From: Actinomycetes bacterium
GTDB taxonomy: Bacteria > Actinomycetota > Actinomycetes > Propionibacteriales > Nocardioidaceae
Assembly: GCA_023460975.1 (NCBI GenBank)
Contig: JAEWOG010000011.1
Coordinates: 62,001-126,000, forward strand
DNA length: 64,000 nt
Direction: 5' to 3'
Positions 8,246-17,800 of the stretch are shown piece after piece; position 1 is the stretch's first letter, and each line of letters begins with the position of its first letter. The translations under genes were made by a program, and so were the position numbers. The notes under the pieces are model-generated. The model was not told the DNA's origin and did not search any database. It saw nothing but the letters and a program-made list of their open reading frames with translations.

Positions 8246-9129
8246 GGCGTCATTGTGTCAGCGTTCAGTCCCGCTTCCCCAGCCGGCGTTCGCTGGGGGG
8301 CGCGGACCAGGGCGAGCGCCCGCTCGAAGACGGCGTCGGTCTGCTGGGCGCTGAGTCGCCCGGTGGCGGTGTTGCGCGGCGAGGGGTGGTAGCAGCCGAG
8401 CACGATCACGTCCGATCCGTCCGGACGGGCCAGCCGCGCCTCGACGCCGTGGCCGAAGCCTGGTCGCGGGCGCGGTACGTCGAAGCCCGCCGCCGCCAGC
8501 GACTCCATCGCTGCCTCCCATCCGATCGCGCCCAGCGCGACCACGACCCGGATGGACTCCCGCAGCAGCACCACCTCGCGCGCCACCCACGGCCTGCAGG
8601 TCTGCTTCTCCGCCACGGTGGGCCGGTTGTCGGGCGGCGCGCATCGTACGGCGGCCACCATCCGCGCCCCCACCAGTCGCTGGCCGTCACCCGCGTGGTC
8701 GCTGCGATCCTGAACGGCCAGCCCCGTACGGTGCAGGCTCGCGAACAGCCAGTCCCCGCTGGGGTCCCCGGTGAAGACGCGGCCCGTGCGGTTCGCCCCG
8801 TTGGCCGCCGGGGCCAGCCCGACGAGCAGGATCGCCGGCTGTGGGTCGCCCCATCCCGGGGCGGGTCGACCCCAGTACGGCTCGTGGGCGTACGAGGCCC
8901 GCTTGTCCCGCGCCACCTGCTCCCGCCACGCGACCAGACGCGGACACGCGCGACACACGCTGACCCGCGCTTCGAGATCGGCCAGCTCCGCCCGCGCGGC
9001 CAGTCGGCGTACGCCTCCCGCGCTGCGCGCCACAGCCGTGGACGCGGTGGCCGGGTCGCCGGGCCATCCGGTTCCGGGCGGCACTGGCGAGTCGAACGAG
9101 TCGCCAGTGATCGGGTGTGGCCACACCAT
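8242..9129 (-). CDS. Type 5 (UdgB-like) iron-sulfur uracil-DNA glycosylase
   Basis: 295-residue predicted DNA repair enzyme removing uracil and related deaminated bases. It has the iron-sulfur ligand motif CRACPRLVAWR, motif A GLAPAANGANRTGRVFTGD as in family 5 enzymes, further Cys residues (VRCAPPDNRP, KQTCRPW) completing a probable 4Fe-4S site, and the late HPSPRNTATG motif. The first 45 residues, Pro/Gly-rich, look dispensable; the start might lie further downstream. It is first gene of a unit with the ACT-domain gene and def, and divergent from the dienelactone hydrolase gene 46 bases away. Confidence 0.88.
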   Translation of the reverse strand: MVWPHPITGDSFDSPVPPGTGWPGDPATASTAVARSAGGVRRLAARAELADLEARVSVCRACPRLVAWREQVARDKRASYAHEPYWGRPAPGWGDPQPAILLVGLAPAANGANRTGRVFTGDPSGDWLFASLHRTGLAVQDRSDHAGDGQRLVGARMVAAVRCAPPDNRPTVAEKQTCRPWVAREVVLLRESIRVVVALGAIGWEAAMESLAAAGFDVPRPRPGFGHGVEARLARPDGSDVIVLGCYHPSPRNTATGRLSAQQTDAVFERALALVRAPQRTPAGEAGLNADTMTP

Positions 9130-9175
9130 GGCGCGAACCTACTCCCGGCGCCGCCGGGTGCGCCACACTGTCGCC

Positions 9176-9907
9176 ATGAGTGACCTCGTCGCCCGCTGGA
9201 GTGCCGGCACACACACGTTCGACGGCGTCTGTCACCCGACGTACCGTCAGGGCTCGGGGCCGGGCGTGGTCGTGATCCACGAGATGCCCGGGCTCACCGA
9301 GGCGGTCATCCGGTTCGGTCAGGAGGTCGTCGACGCCGGCTACACGGTCGTGCTGCCCCACCTGTTCGGCAAGGCAGGCCCACCCTTCGCCTCCGCCGAC
9401 GTCCTGCGCGTCTTCCCTGCCCTGTGCGTGAGCCGGGAGTTCACCGTCCTTCGTACGGGCGAAACGACACCCATCGCTGCGTGGCTGCGCTCCCTGGCGC
9501 GGGAGTTGCACGACGAGGTGGGCGGACCGGGAGTCGGCGCCGTGGGCATGTGCTTCACCGGCGGCTTCGCGCTGGCGATGATGGTCGAGGAGACCACGGT
9601 GGCACCTGTGCTGTGCCAACCCAGCATCCCGCTGCCACTCGGCCGGGCCCGCTCCGCAGACCTCAACCTGTCGCCGGAGGACCTGGCACTCGTCAAGGGC
9701 CGCTGCGCCGCGGGGCAGAAGGTGCTCGGCCTGCGCTATCGCGAGGACCGAGCCGTGGGCACTCGGTTCGACACCCTGACCCGGGAGTTGGGCGATGCCT
9801 TCGTCCGGATCGAGTTCGACGGCGCCGGGCACTCGACGCTCACCGAGCAGCGCCAGCAGGCCGGGGTGGACGCGGTCCTGGGGTTCTTCGCCGACCACCT
9901 GCACTAG
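9176..9907 (+). CDS. Dienelactone hydrolase family protein
   Basis: 243-residue alpha/beta hydrolase. The nucleophile motif GMCFTGG has Cys in place of Ser, as in dienelactone hydrolase, and the catalytic His lies in GAGHSTL; VVVIHEMPGL is the oxyanion-hole region. Family members hydrolyse dienelactones or other small esters. An in-frame ATG upstream at 9128 is possible but would add an Arg-rich segment overlapping the divergent promoter. Substrate unknown; no aromatic degradation genes adjoin it. Confidence 0.85.
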   Translation: MSDLVARWSAGTHTFDGVCHPTYRQGSGPGVVVIHEMPGLTEAVIRFGQEVVDAGYTVVLPHLFGKAGPPFASADVLRVFPALCVSREFTVLRTGETTPIAAWLRSLARELHDEVGGPGVGAVGMCFTGGFALAMMVEETTVAPVLCQPSIPLPLGRARSADLNLSPEDLALVKGRCAAGQKVLGLRYREDRAVGTRFDTLTRELGDAFVRIEFDGAGHSTLTEQRQQAGVDAVLGFFADHLH

Positions 9908-9926
9908 GCGGCGTGCGCCCGAGCCC

Positions 9927-10835
9927 TCAGATGGCCGCGGCGATGCCGTAGAGCAGGTCGGCCTCGGAGACCACGTACCGCTCCACGCTCGCCTTCGCCA
10001 GGATCCGCGACCAGATGAGCGCGCCTGCGGCGGCGACGTCCGCACGGCCGGGGTGCATGTAGCCCAGTGCCTTGCGGGCCTCGATCGTCATGGCGACCAG
10101 GCGCTCGACGTAGGCGTGGGTGTCGTCGATGCGCAGGTCGGCCCCGTCGATGGCGTCGCGGTCGTACGTGGGCAGGTCGAGCAGGCCGGCGGCGATGGTC
10201 TTGATCGTGCCCGAGGTCCCCACGATGCTGGCGGCCGCGGCGATGTCGACCCCGCAGCCGGCCAGGGCAGCGTCGATGTCGGCCACGCACGCCGCGATCT
10301 CCGCCTGCGTGGGCGGGTCGGAGTGCAGGTGCCGCTCAAAGAGCCGTACGCCGCCGACGTCCATCGACACCGATGCCACGGGCCCGGAGGCGTCACCCAG
10401 GACCAGCTCGGTGGAGCCGCCACCGATGTCGACGACCAGGACCGGGTCGGGCGGTCTGGGCGCCAGGAACTGCGTCGTACCGGAGAAGACGAGGCCGGCT
10501 TCCTGGTCCCCCGACAGCACCTCGGGGCGCACCCCCAGCCGCTCCTGCACGCCGGCCGCGAACACCTCCGCGTTGGCGGCATCTCGCGTCGCCGACGTCG
10601 CGCACATCCGGATCCGGTCAGGACCGATCTGGTGGTCGGCGATGATCTGCGCGAATTCATCGAGGGCCGCGAAGGTGCGTTCCAGCGCCTCGTCGGCCAA
10701 CCGCCCGGTGCTGTCGACGCCCTGCCCGAGCCGTACGACCCGCGCTTCGCGCAGGACCACACGCGGCAGGTCCGCCACCAGCAGCTTGAGGGAGTTGGTC
10801 CCGCAGTCGAGCGCCGCGACCAGGCGCTCACTCAC
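9927..10835 (-). CDS. ppx: Exopolyphosphatase / guanosine pentaphosphate phosphatase
   Basis: 302-residue member of the Ppx/GppA family (ASKHA fold). It opens with ALDCGTNSLKLLVADL (phosphate-1 loop), then CATSATRDAANAEVF, VVDIGGGSTELVLG (phosphate-2 loop) and GTSGTIKTIAAG. Such short actinobacterial forms hydrolyse polyphosphate or pppGpp in the cytoplasm. It follows the DUF501 gene with a 4-base overlap in the usual actinobacterial eno-divIC-DUF501-ppx order. Confidence 0.92.
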   Translation of the reverse strand: MSERLVAALDCGTNSLKLLVADLPRVVLREARVVRLGQGVDSTGRLADEALERTFAALDEFAQIIADHQIGPDRIRMCATSATRDAANAEVFAAGVQERLGVRPEVLSGDQEAGLVFSGTTQFLAPRPPDPVLVVDIGGGSTELVLGDASGPVASVSMDVGGVRLFERHLHSDPPTQAEIAACVADIDAALAGCGVDIAAAASIVGTSGTIKTIAAGLLDLPTYDRDAIDGADLRIDDTHAYVERLVAMTIEARKALGYMHPGRADVAAAGALIWSRILAKASVERYVVSEADLLYGIAAAI

Positions 10836-11368
10836 GCGGGTTCCCCCGGGCCCACCTCATCGTCACCGGGACGCGCCACGCACGGCCCGGACTCCCACCA
10901 GGCGCCCAGCTTCTCGAGCACCTCGTCGCCCAACGGGTTGACCCCGGGGCCCATGGCGAGGGACTGCCCCGCCAGCACGTGGAGGCACTTGACCCGATCG
11001 GGCATCCCGCCCGCGGAGATCCCTTCGATCTCGGGGACGTCGTGTCCGTGCTCGCGACCGATCTCGGCCCGGGCCGCGAGGTACGACTCGTGCGCCGCCC
11101 GGTACGTCGCAGCCAGGTCCTCGTCCTCGCCCAGGCGGCCCTGCATCTCCTTCATGAGACCGGACCCCTCGAGCGTGCCGATGAGGGAGGCGGCGCGAGG
11201 ACAGGTCAGGTAGTAGGTCGTGGGGAACGGCGTGCCATTCGGCAGGCGCGGCTCGGTGGCCACCACGTCGGGATTGCCGCACGGGCACCGGTGCCCGACG
11301 CCATGGATGCCCCGCGGCTCGCGGCCCAACTGTGCGGCGATCGCGGCCTCGTCGGCGGGGTCGATCAC
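10832..11368 (-). CDS. DUF501 domain protein
   Basis: 178 residues of the DUF501 family, found next to eno, divIC and ppx across Actinomycetota. Conserved features are the Cys/His cluster GVGHRCPCGNP, YYLTCPRAASLIGTLE and MPDRVKCLHVL; the spaced Cys and His residues could bind a metal. No function is established. It overlaps ppx by four bases and lies 69 bases after the divIC-like gene in the same direction. Confidence 0.88.
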   Translation of the reverse strand: MIDPADEAAIAAQLGREPRGIHGVGHRCPCGNPDVVATEPRLPNGTPFPTTYYLTCPRAASLIGTLEGSGLMKEMQGRLGEDEDLAATYRAAHESYLAARAEIGREHGHDVPEIEGISAGGMPDRVKCLHVLAGQSLAMGPGVNPLGDEVLEKLGAWWESGPCVARPGDDEVGPGEPA

Positions 11369-11437
11369 GGGGTGCTCCTGGTCAGTACGGGGGGTGAACG
11401 TGGGGTGCTGACGCCTCGGGAGACGTCGTGGCTGTGC

Positions 11438-12070
11438 CTATTGCTTGGTGCCGTCGATCAACTCGGCCGGCTTGTCCTTCTGGGTGGAGGGCGGGTTGCC
11501 CGCAACCTCCATCGACCCCCACGCCTTCTCCCACCAGGGCGTCGGCGTCTCCTTGATGACGTCCGCGGGGTCGTGCAGGGTGGCGGCGGACTCGAGGGGC
11601 AACTCATCGGTGCCCAGCACCTGGAAGGCCGTCTCGCCGATCTTCACGTAGCCGAAGCGTTCGCGCGCCTGGGCGGCGACGTACGCCGGGTCCTCCCAGC
11701 GCTGCTTCTCCCGTTCGAGATCCGCGATCGCTCGCTCACGCTCCGCGATGTCGGCCTTGTGCCCCTGGATCTCCTCGCGCTGCACGAGATAGGCGCGCAG
11801 CGAGGAGGCGTACGACAGTGTCAGGACCGCGACGACCAGCAGGAGGACGGCGAAGCGCCCCGTCGGCCGGGAGCGGCGTGGCCGATCCGCGGCCTCCGAC
11901 CGACCCACCGCAGTGAGTCGGCCGGTGCCGGGATCGGTGTCCGTGGTGTCCCGTTCACGTCGTGACGAGGACGGTCGTGTGCCGGGCCTCGTCGTGCTCC
12001 TCGGCCCGTGTCCGGGCGTACGCCCGCGTGGCCTGTTGTCAGGGCGCGAGGAAGGACGGGAGGAAGGCAT
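11438..12070 (-). CDS. Septum formation initiator (FtsB/DivIC-like) protein
   Basis: 210 residues: a long disordered Arg/Pro/Ser/Thr cytoplasmic region (1-70), one membrane segment (FAVLLLVVAVLTLSYASSL), then an extracellular coiled coil (about 95-130) and the conserved YVAAQARERFGYVKIGE segment. This is the DivIC/FtsB layout of the FtsB-FtsL-FtsQ divisome complex. The N-terminal disordered region is much longer than in E. coli FtsB, as is common in actinobacteria. It sits directly after eno. Confidence 0.88.
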   Translation of the reverse strand: MPSSRPSSRPDNRPRGRTPGHGPRSTTRPGTRPSSSRRERDTTDTDPGTGRLTAVGRSEAADRPRRSRPTGRFAVLLLVVAVLTLSYASSLRAYLVQREEIQGHKADIAERERAIADLEREKQRWEDPAYVAAQARERFGYVKIGETAFQVLGTDELPLESAATLHDPADVIKETPTPWWEKAWGSMEVAGNPPSTQKDKPAELIDGTKQ

Positions 12071-12088
12071 GGAGCCAGTGTGCCCCGA

Positions 12089-13366
12089 TCAGCGAGCGAA
12101 ACGCGGGAAGGCGCTCGCCCCCGCGTACCGTGCCGCGGCGCCGAGTTCGTCCTCGATGCGCAGGAGCTGGTTGTACTTGGCGACGCGCTCGGAGCGGGCG
12201 GGAGCACCGGTCTTGATCTGGCCACAGTTGGTGGCGACGGCCAGGTCGGCGATCGTGGTGTCCTCGGTCTCGCCCGAGCGGTGGCTCATCATGTTGCGGT
12301 AGCCGGCGCGGTGCGCCAGGTCGACGGCATCCAGCGTCTCCGAGAGGGAGCCGATCTGGTTGACCTTGACCAGCATGGCGTTGGCCTGACCGCCCGTGAT
12401 GCCGCGCTGGAGACGCTCCACGTTGGTGACGAACAGGTCGTCGCCCACGAGCTGCGTCTTGGTGCCGAGCGCGTCGGTGAGCGTCTTCCAGCCCTCCCAG
12501 TCGTCCTCGTCCAGCGGGTCCTCGATGGAGACGATCGGGTACGCGGCGACCAGCTCGGCGTAGTACGCGCTCATCTCGGCGGCGGACTTCGACTGGGTCT
12601 CGAAGGTGTAGACGCCGTCGGTGCAGAACTCCGAGGCGGCCACGTCAAGGGCGAGTGCGATGTCGGCGCCGACCTTGAGGCCGGTGGACTCGATCGCGGA
12701 GGCGATGAGGTCGAGGGCGGCACGGTTGCTGGGCAGGTCGGGGGCGAAGCCGCCCTCGTCGCCGACGGCGGTCGCGAGGCCCTGCTTCTTCAGCACGGAC
12801 TTGAGCGCGTGGTAGACCTCGGTGCCCTGCTGGAGGGCCTCGGCGAAGGTGGCCGCGCCGATCGGCGCGATCATGAACTCCTGGATGTCCACGTTGGTGT
12901 CGGCGTGCGCGCCGCCGTTGAGGATGTTCATCATCGGCACGGGCAGCACGTGCGCGTTGGGGCCGCCGACGTAGCGGTAGAGCGGCAGTCCGGCGGACTC
13001 GGCGGCCGCGCGCGCCGTGGCGAGCGAGACGCCGAGGATGGCGTTGGCGCCCAGGTTGGCCTTGTTGGGGGTGCCGTCGAGCGCGATCATCGTGGAGTCG
13101 ATGAGGCGCTGGTCGTCGGCGTCGATGCCGATGATGGCGTCCGCGATGGAGGCGACGACGCCCTTGACCGCGTTCTGCACGCCCTTGCCGAGGTAGCGCT
13201 CACCGCCGTCGCGCAGCTCCACGGCCTCGAAGGCACCGGTGGAGGCGCCGCTCGGGACGGCCGCACGGCCGAAGGCGCCGTCCTCCAGGACGACGTCGAC
13301 CTCGACGGTGGGGTTGCCGCGGGAGTCGAGGATCTCGCGTGCGCCGACAGCTGCGATGGAAGCCAT
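12089..13366 (-). CDS. eno: Enolase
   Basis: 425-residue glycolytic enzyme converting 2-phosphoglycerate to phosphoenolpyruvate. It begins with AREILDSRGNPTVEVDV, carries the loop SGASTGAFEAVELRD, VGDEGGFAPD, the metal ligand SIEDPLDEDDWEGW, LVGDDLFVTN and the C-terminal signature VKVNQIGSLSETLDAV with SHRSGETEDT. Length and all motifs are standard. An AGGAG site precedes the ATG by six bases. Confidence 0.98.
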   Translation of the reverse strand: MASIAAVGAREILDSRGNPTVEVDVVLEDGAFGRAAVPSGASTGAFEAVELRDGGERYLGKGVQNAVKGVVASIADAIIGIDADDQRLIDSTMIALDGTPNKANLGANAILGVSLATARAAAESAGLPLYRYVGGPNAHVLPVPMMNILNGGAHADTNVDIQEFMIAPIGAATFAEALQQGTEVYHALKSVLKKQGLATAVGDEGGFAPDLPSNRAALDLIASAIESTGLKVGADIALALDVAASEFCTDGVYTFETQSKSAAEMSAYYAELVAAYPIVSIEDPLDEDDWEGWKTLTDALGTKTQLVGDDLFVTNVERLQRGITGGQANAMLVKVNQIGSLSETLDAVDLAHRAGYRNMMSHRSGETEDTTIADLAVATNCGQIKTGAPARSERVAKYNQLLRIEDELGAAARYAGASAFPRFAR

Positions 13367-13504
13367 GGTGTTGCTCCTGTAGGACGGTGGACCGCGCCGC
13401 CGGAGTGCGGACGGACTGCGGTGGCAGCCTACCGAGTGCCCCCGGTGGAGGCTGAGGCCCCTGTCAGGGCTGGACGCTGCCCTGAGCGGGTGGGGCCGCT
13501 CGGC

Positions 13505-14152
13505 TCAGCCGGGCAGCCTCCGCCGCACCGCCGCGCGCAGCGCCTGCTCCGGGTCCGCGCCGGCCTCGCGCGCCTCGAGGACCAGGGCGAGCAACCGCTC
13601 CCCCAGATCGCCCTCAGCGTCGCCGCCGGGGACCTCCACCGGGCTTCCCGCGCGTTCGAGTCGCTCGGCGACCTTGTCGGCGTACAGCAAGGCCGGCAGG
13701 GCTTCGGGGATGCCCTCGTGCACGGAGGATCGCTGCTTCTCGGTCGCCTTGGCGGCCTGCCACACCTCGCTGATCTCGTCAGGCGTCATGCCGGTGGCAT
13801 CGACGTCGCCGAAGACGTGGGTGTTGCGCCGCACCACCTTGGCCGTGATGTCACCGACCACGTCGGCAAACGTGAACTCGCCGGACCGCTCGGCCATCAC
13901 CGAGTGGAGCACGACCTGCAGCAGCAGGTCCCCCAGCTCCTCGCGCAACAGGCCCGCATCGCCGGTGTCGAGCGCCTCGAGGGTCTCGTACGTCTCCTCG
14001 AGCAGGTAGCGGGCCAGGGAGTGGTGCGTCTGGGCGGCCTTCCACGCGCACTCGACCTGGAGCCGTCGCATCACCGCGACGAACTCGGCCACCGCCGCGC
14101 CCTCGGGCGAGACGGTGGCCGCAGATCGAGTGCTGGGGTCGTGATCGGTCAA
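13505..14152 (-). CDS. mazG: MazG-family nucleoside triphosphate pyrophosphohydrolase
   Basis: About 215 residues of the MazG all-alpha NTP pyrophosphatase family, which hydrolyses (often non-canonical) NTPs. The core reads ECAWKAAQTHHSLARYLLEE, then EELGDLLLQVVLHS (Mg ligands Glu/Asp) and FADVVGDITAKVVRRNTHVFGD. The start chosen is a TTG whose bases overlap the stop of the upstream SurA-like gene as TTGA; a GTG 14 codons later is an alternative. The frame stays open upstream, but that stretch overlaps the lipoprotein gene. It is coupled to that gene and, through it, to mfd. Confidence 0.85.
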   Translation of the reverse strand: MTDHDPSTRSAATVSPEGAAVAEFVAVMRRLQVECAWKAAQTHHSLARYLLEETYETLEALDTGDAGLLREELGDLLLQVVLHSVMAERSGEFTFADVVGDITAKVVRRNTHVFGDVDATGMTPDEISEVWQAAKATEKQRSSVHEGIPEALPALLYADKVAERLERAGSPVEVPGGDAEGDLGERLLALVLEAREAGADPEQALRAAVRRRLPG

Positions 14153-14841
14153 CCGCAGACCTGGTCCTCGGGCAGCGTCGCCGCGTAGGAGAACTCCTGG
14201 TCGGAGGTCCGGGCGACGGAGAAGTCGCTGACGGCCACCGCCAACGACTCGTCCTGGGGGCTCAGCACCCCGTCGACGACCGCAATGTTGAAGCGCGGGT
14301 CGATGACGATGTCGGCGTCCTGGGCCCACACCTTGAGCGCCTCGGTGCCAGCGGCGGAGGCCTCTTCGTCCGTGGCCTCGGTGTTGCCCCCCTCGGCCAG
14401 CAGCCGCTGGCCGAGCTGGGTGGCCACGTCGGTGTAGAGCATGTTCATGGTGTTGATGTCGACGTAGGCGTCACGAAGGTCCTCGTCGATCGCCTCGGCG
14501 GCACTCTCGAAGTACGCGCGACGCTCCTCGTACGCAGGCCCGGGCTCGATCCCCTCTTCGGCGGAGAAGATCTCCGCGATCGTGCCGTTGATCATGTTGG
14601 CGACCGCGATGGTGCGGATCTGGCTCATCGGCAACACGACCTGGCTGGTCTGCAGCTGCGGGATCAGCGCCTCGCAGGCCGCGGCCGACATCACGTCGAC
14701 CTCGCCCAGGCTCGTGGACTGGCCAGCAACGTCGTAGGCCACGCCCGGGCGGGCGCTCCCGCAGCCGGCAAGGACCCCGGCGCACAGGCCGACGGCCACC
14801 ACCGAACGCAGACGGTTCCGGGTCTTGAGGGACAGGCTCAC
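14149..14841 (-). CDS. SurA N-terminal domain-like lipoprotein
   Basis: 230 residues. A basic N-terminus, hydrophobic stretch and lipobox LAGC (about residue 26) mark a lipoprotein. The mature part resembles the SurA N-terminal chaperone helices but has no peptidyl-prolyl isomerase domain; the C-terminus contains FNIAVVDGVL, a fold often found in actinobacterial relatives placed between mfd and mazG. The GTG start has a clean AAGGAG site six bases upstream and overlaps the mfd stop as GTGA; the longer upstream frame lies within mfd. A chaperone-like role at the membrane is inference. Confidence 0.82.
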   Translation of the reverse strand: MSLSLKTRNRLRSVVAVGLCAGVLAGCGSARPGVAYDVAGQSTSLGEVDVMSAAACEALIPQLQTSQVVLPMSQIRTIAVANMINGTIAEIFSAEEGIEPGPAYEERRAYFESAAEAIDEDLRDAYVDINTMNMLYTDVATQLGQRLLAEGGNTEATDEEASAAGTEALKVWAQDADIVIDPRFNIAVVDGVLSPQDESLAVAVSDFSVARTSDQEFSYAATLPEDQVCG

Positions 14842-17800
14842 TGCGCACTCCTTGGCGCCGGCGCAGCCGACGCGTCGCGGGGATCGATGACGGTGTCGAT
14901 GACACCGCGTGCCCATTCAAGCAAAGCCACCCCTGCAATGGGACGCCCCCCGACCACTGCGGTCTGCGGGCGCGGCACCAGGACGGTGTCGGTCGCCGGC
15001 TTGACGATGGACTTCGGGTACACCCGTTGCAGCCGTACGACGCGGGAGTCGGGCAGGTCGACGGGCGCGAAGCGGACGTACTTGCCGGCAACCGTCACCT
15101 CGCCGATGCCAGCCTGACGGCAGCGGGCCCGGAACATCGCGACGAAGAGCAGCGAGTCCACGACCTCGGGCGGCGTCCCGTACCGGTCGGTGAGGTCCTC
15201 GCGGATCACGTCGACATCCTCGATCGAGCGCACCTGGGCCAACCGCTTGTACATCTCCAGACGCAGCCGCTCGGAGCCGACGTAGTCGTGCGGCAGGTGC
15301 GCGTCCACCGGGAGCTCGATGCGGACCTCGCCGAGCTCCTCGGACGCGTCACCCTTGAAGTCGGCGACTGCCTCACCGACCAGGCGCACGTACAGGTCGA
15401 AGCCCACATCGGCGATGTGACCCGACTGCTCGCCGCCCAGGAGATTGCCGGCGCCCCGGATCTCGAGGTCCTTCATCGCGATCGCCATGCCGCCTCCGAG
15501 GTCGGAGTGCTGCGCCAGCGTGGACAGCCGCTCGTGCGCGGTCTCGGTCAGGGGCTTCTCCGGCGGGTAGAGGAAGTACGCGTACGCACGCTCCCGCGAG
15601 CGCCCGACGCGGCCCCGCAGCTGGTGCAGTTGGGAGAGCCCGAGCATGTCGGCACGCTCGATCACCATCGTGTTGGCGTTGGAGACGTCGAGGCCCGACT
15701 CGACCAACGTCGTACAGACGAGCACGTCGAAGCGCTTCTCCCAGAAGTCGAGCATGACCTGCTCGAGTTGACGCTCGTTCATCTGGCCGTGCGCGGTGGC
15801 GACCCTCGCCTCTGGCACCAGTTCGCGCAGCTTGGCCGCTGCCTTCTCGATCGACTGCACCCGGTTGTGGATGAAGAACACCTGGCCGTCACGCAGCAGT
15901 TCGCGTCGGATCGCGGCGACCACCTGGCGGTCCTCGTACGCCCCGACGTAGGTCAGCACCGGGTGCCGCTCCTCGGGCGGCGTGGTGATCGTCGACATCT
16001 CGCGGATGCCGGTGATCGCCATCTCGAGGGTGCGCGGGATCGGCGTGGCCGACATCGACAGCACGTCCACGCTGGTGCGCAGCCGCTTCATCCGCTCCTT
16101 GTGCTCGACGCCGAAGCGCTGCTCCTCGTCGACGATGATGAGGCCGAGGTCCTTGAACCGGACGTCGTCGTTGAAGAGGCGGTGGGTGCCCACGACGATG
16201 TCGACGGACCCGTCGGCCATCCCGGCCATGATCTCCTTGGCCTCCTTGTCGGTCTGGAACCGACTCAGGCCCTTGAGCACGACGGGGAAGCCGCTCATCC
16301 GCTCGGTGAAGGTCGACAGGTGCTGGGTCACCAGCAGCGTGGTCGGGACGAGCACCGCGACCTGCTTGCCGTCCTGGACCGCCTTGAACGCCGCGCGGAC
16401 GGCGATCTCCGTCTTGCCGTATCCCACGTCGCCGCACACCAGGCGGTCCATCGGCACCGTACGGCGCATGTCGGCCTTGACCTCGTCGACCGTGGTGAGC
16501 TGGTCGACGGTCTCGGTGAAGGGGAACGCGTCCTCGAGCTCACGCTGCCACGGCGTGTCCGGACCGTACGCGTACCCCTGCGTCGCCTGGCGGGCCGCGT
16601 ACAGCTTGATGAGCTCCGCGGCGATCTCGCGCACCGCCTTGCGGGCGCGGTTCTTGCGCTTGGTCCAGTCGCTGCCACCGAGCCGGTCCAGGCTGGGCTG
16701 CTCGCCGCCCACGTACCGGGTGACCTGGTCGAGCGCGTCGGCGGGGACGAACAGGCGGTCCGGCGGGGCGCCGCGCTTGGCGGCGCCGTACTCGATGACC
16801 AGGTACTCGCGGGTGGCGCCGGCCACCTCGCGCTGCTTCATCTCCACGAATCTGCCCACGCCGTGCTGCTCGTGGACGACGTAGTCGCCCGCCTTGAGTT
16901 CGAGGGGATCGATCTGCTTCTTGCGCCGGGCCGGCATCTTGCGCATGTCGCGCGTCGAGGAGCGCTGGCCGGTGAGGTCATCGCCGGTCAGCAGGACGGT
17001 CCGCGTCGCCGGGTCGAGGAGCCCATGCCCCAACGCACCGCAGGTCACCGTCACGACGCCGGGCGCGCCGGGGGCGTCCCCGTCGACGAACCGGGCCGCG
17101 ATGTCGTTCTCCCCCAGCACCTCCACGGATCGCTGGGCCGGGCCCGGCCCGGGGTGCACCAGGGTGACGTCGAGCCCCTCGGCGAGCCACTGCCGGACGT
17201 CGGTGATGGCCTGGGCGTAGTCGCCGCGGTACTCGTGTGCGGGCACGATGCCCAGCGCGCGCGATTCGACGGCGCCGTCGATGACGTCCACGTCGGTGAG
17301 TGGCACGGAGTCCGTCGCCTCGTCTCCACCGATGCCGAACGGACTCAGCGTCCACCACGCCAAGCCGCGCCCCAGCGCGTGCTGTCGTGCGTCGGCCATC
17401 TCCCGGTACGACGCAGCGCCCAGGTCGATCGGGGCCGTGCCCCCACCCGCGGCCGCGGCCCAGGAGGCGCCCAGGAACTCCTCGGAGGTCGCGACGAGGT
17501 CGTGGGCCCGGCTGCGTGCCCGCTCGGGGTCGAGCAGCACGACCGTGGTGGTCTCCTCGAAGAGGTCGACCAGCAGCTCCATCTCCTCCACCAGCACCGG
17601 GGCGAGCGACTCCATCCCCTCGCTGGCGATCCCCGCGGCGATCTTGTCGGTGATCTCGAGCAGTTGCGGGTGGGACTCCCCCAGCGCGCGCGCCCGCTCC
17701 CTGACCTCGGGGGTCAGCAGGAGCTCGCGACAAGGCGGTGCCCACAGCCGGTCCACGGTCTCCAGGGTGCGCTGGTCGGCCACCGAGAACGTACGGATCT

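Noticed and set aside
12008..14188. A 726-codon open frame antisense to eno and mazG
   Set aside because: Both opposite-strand genes are complete conserved enzymes; this frame is a by-product of high GC at third positions.
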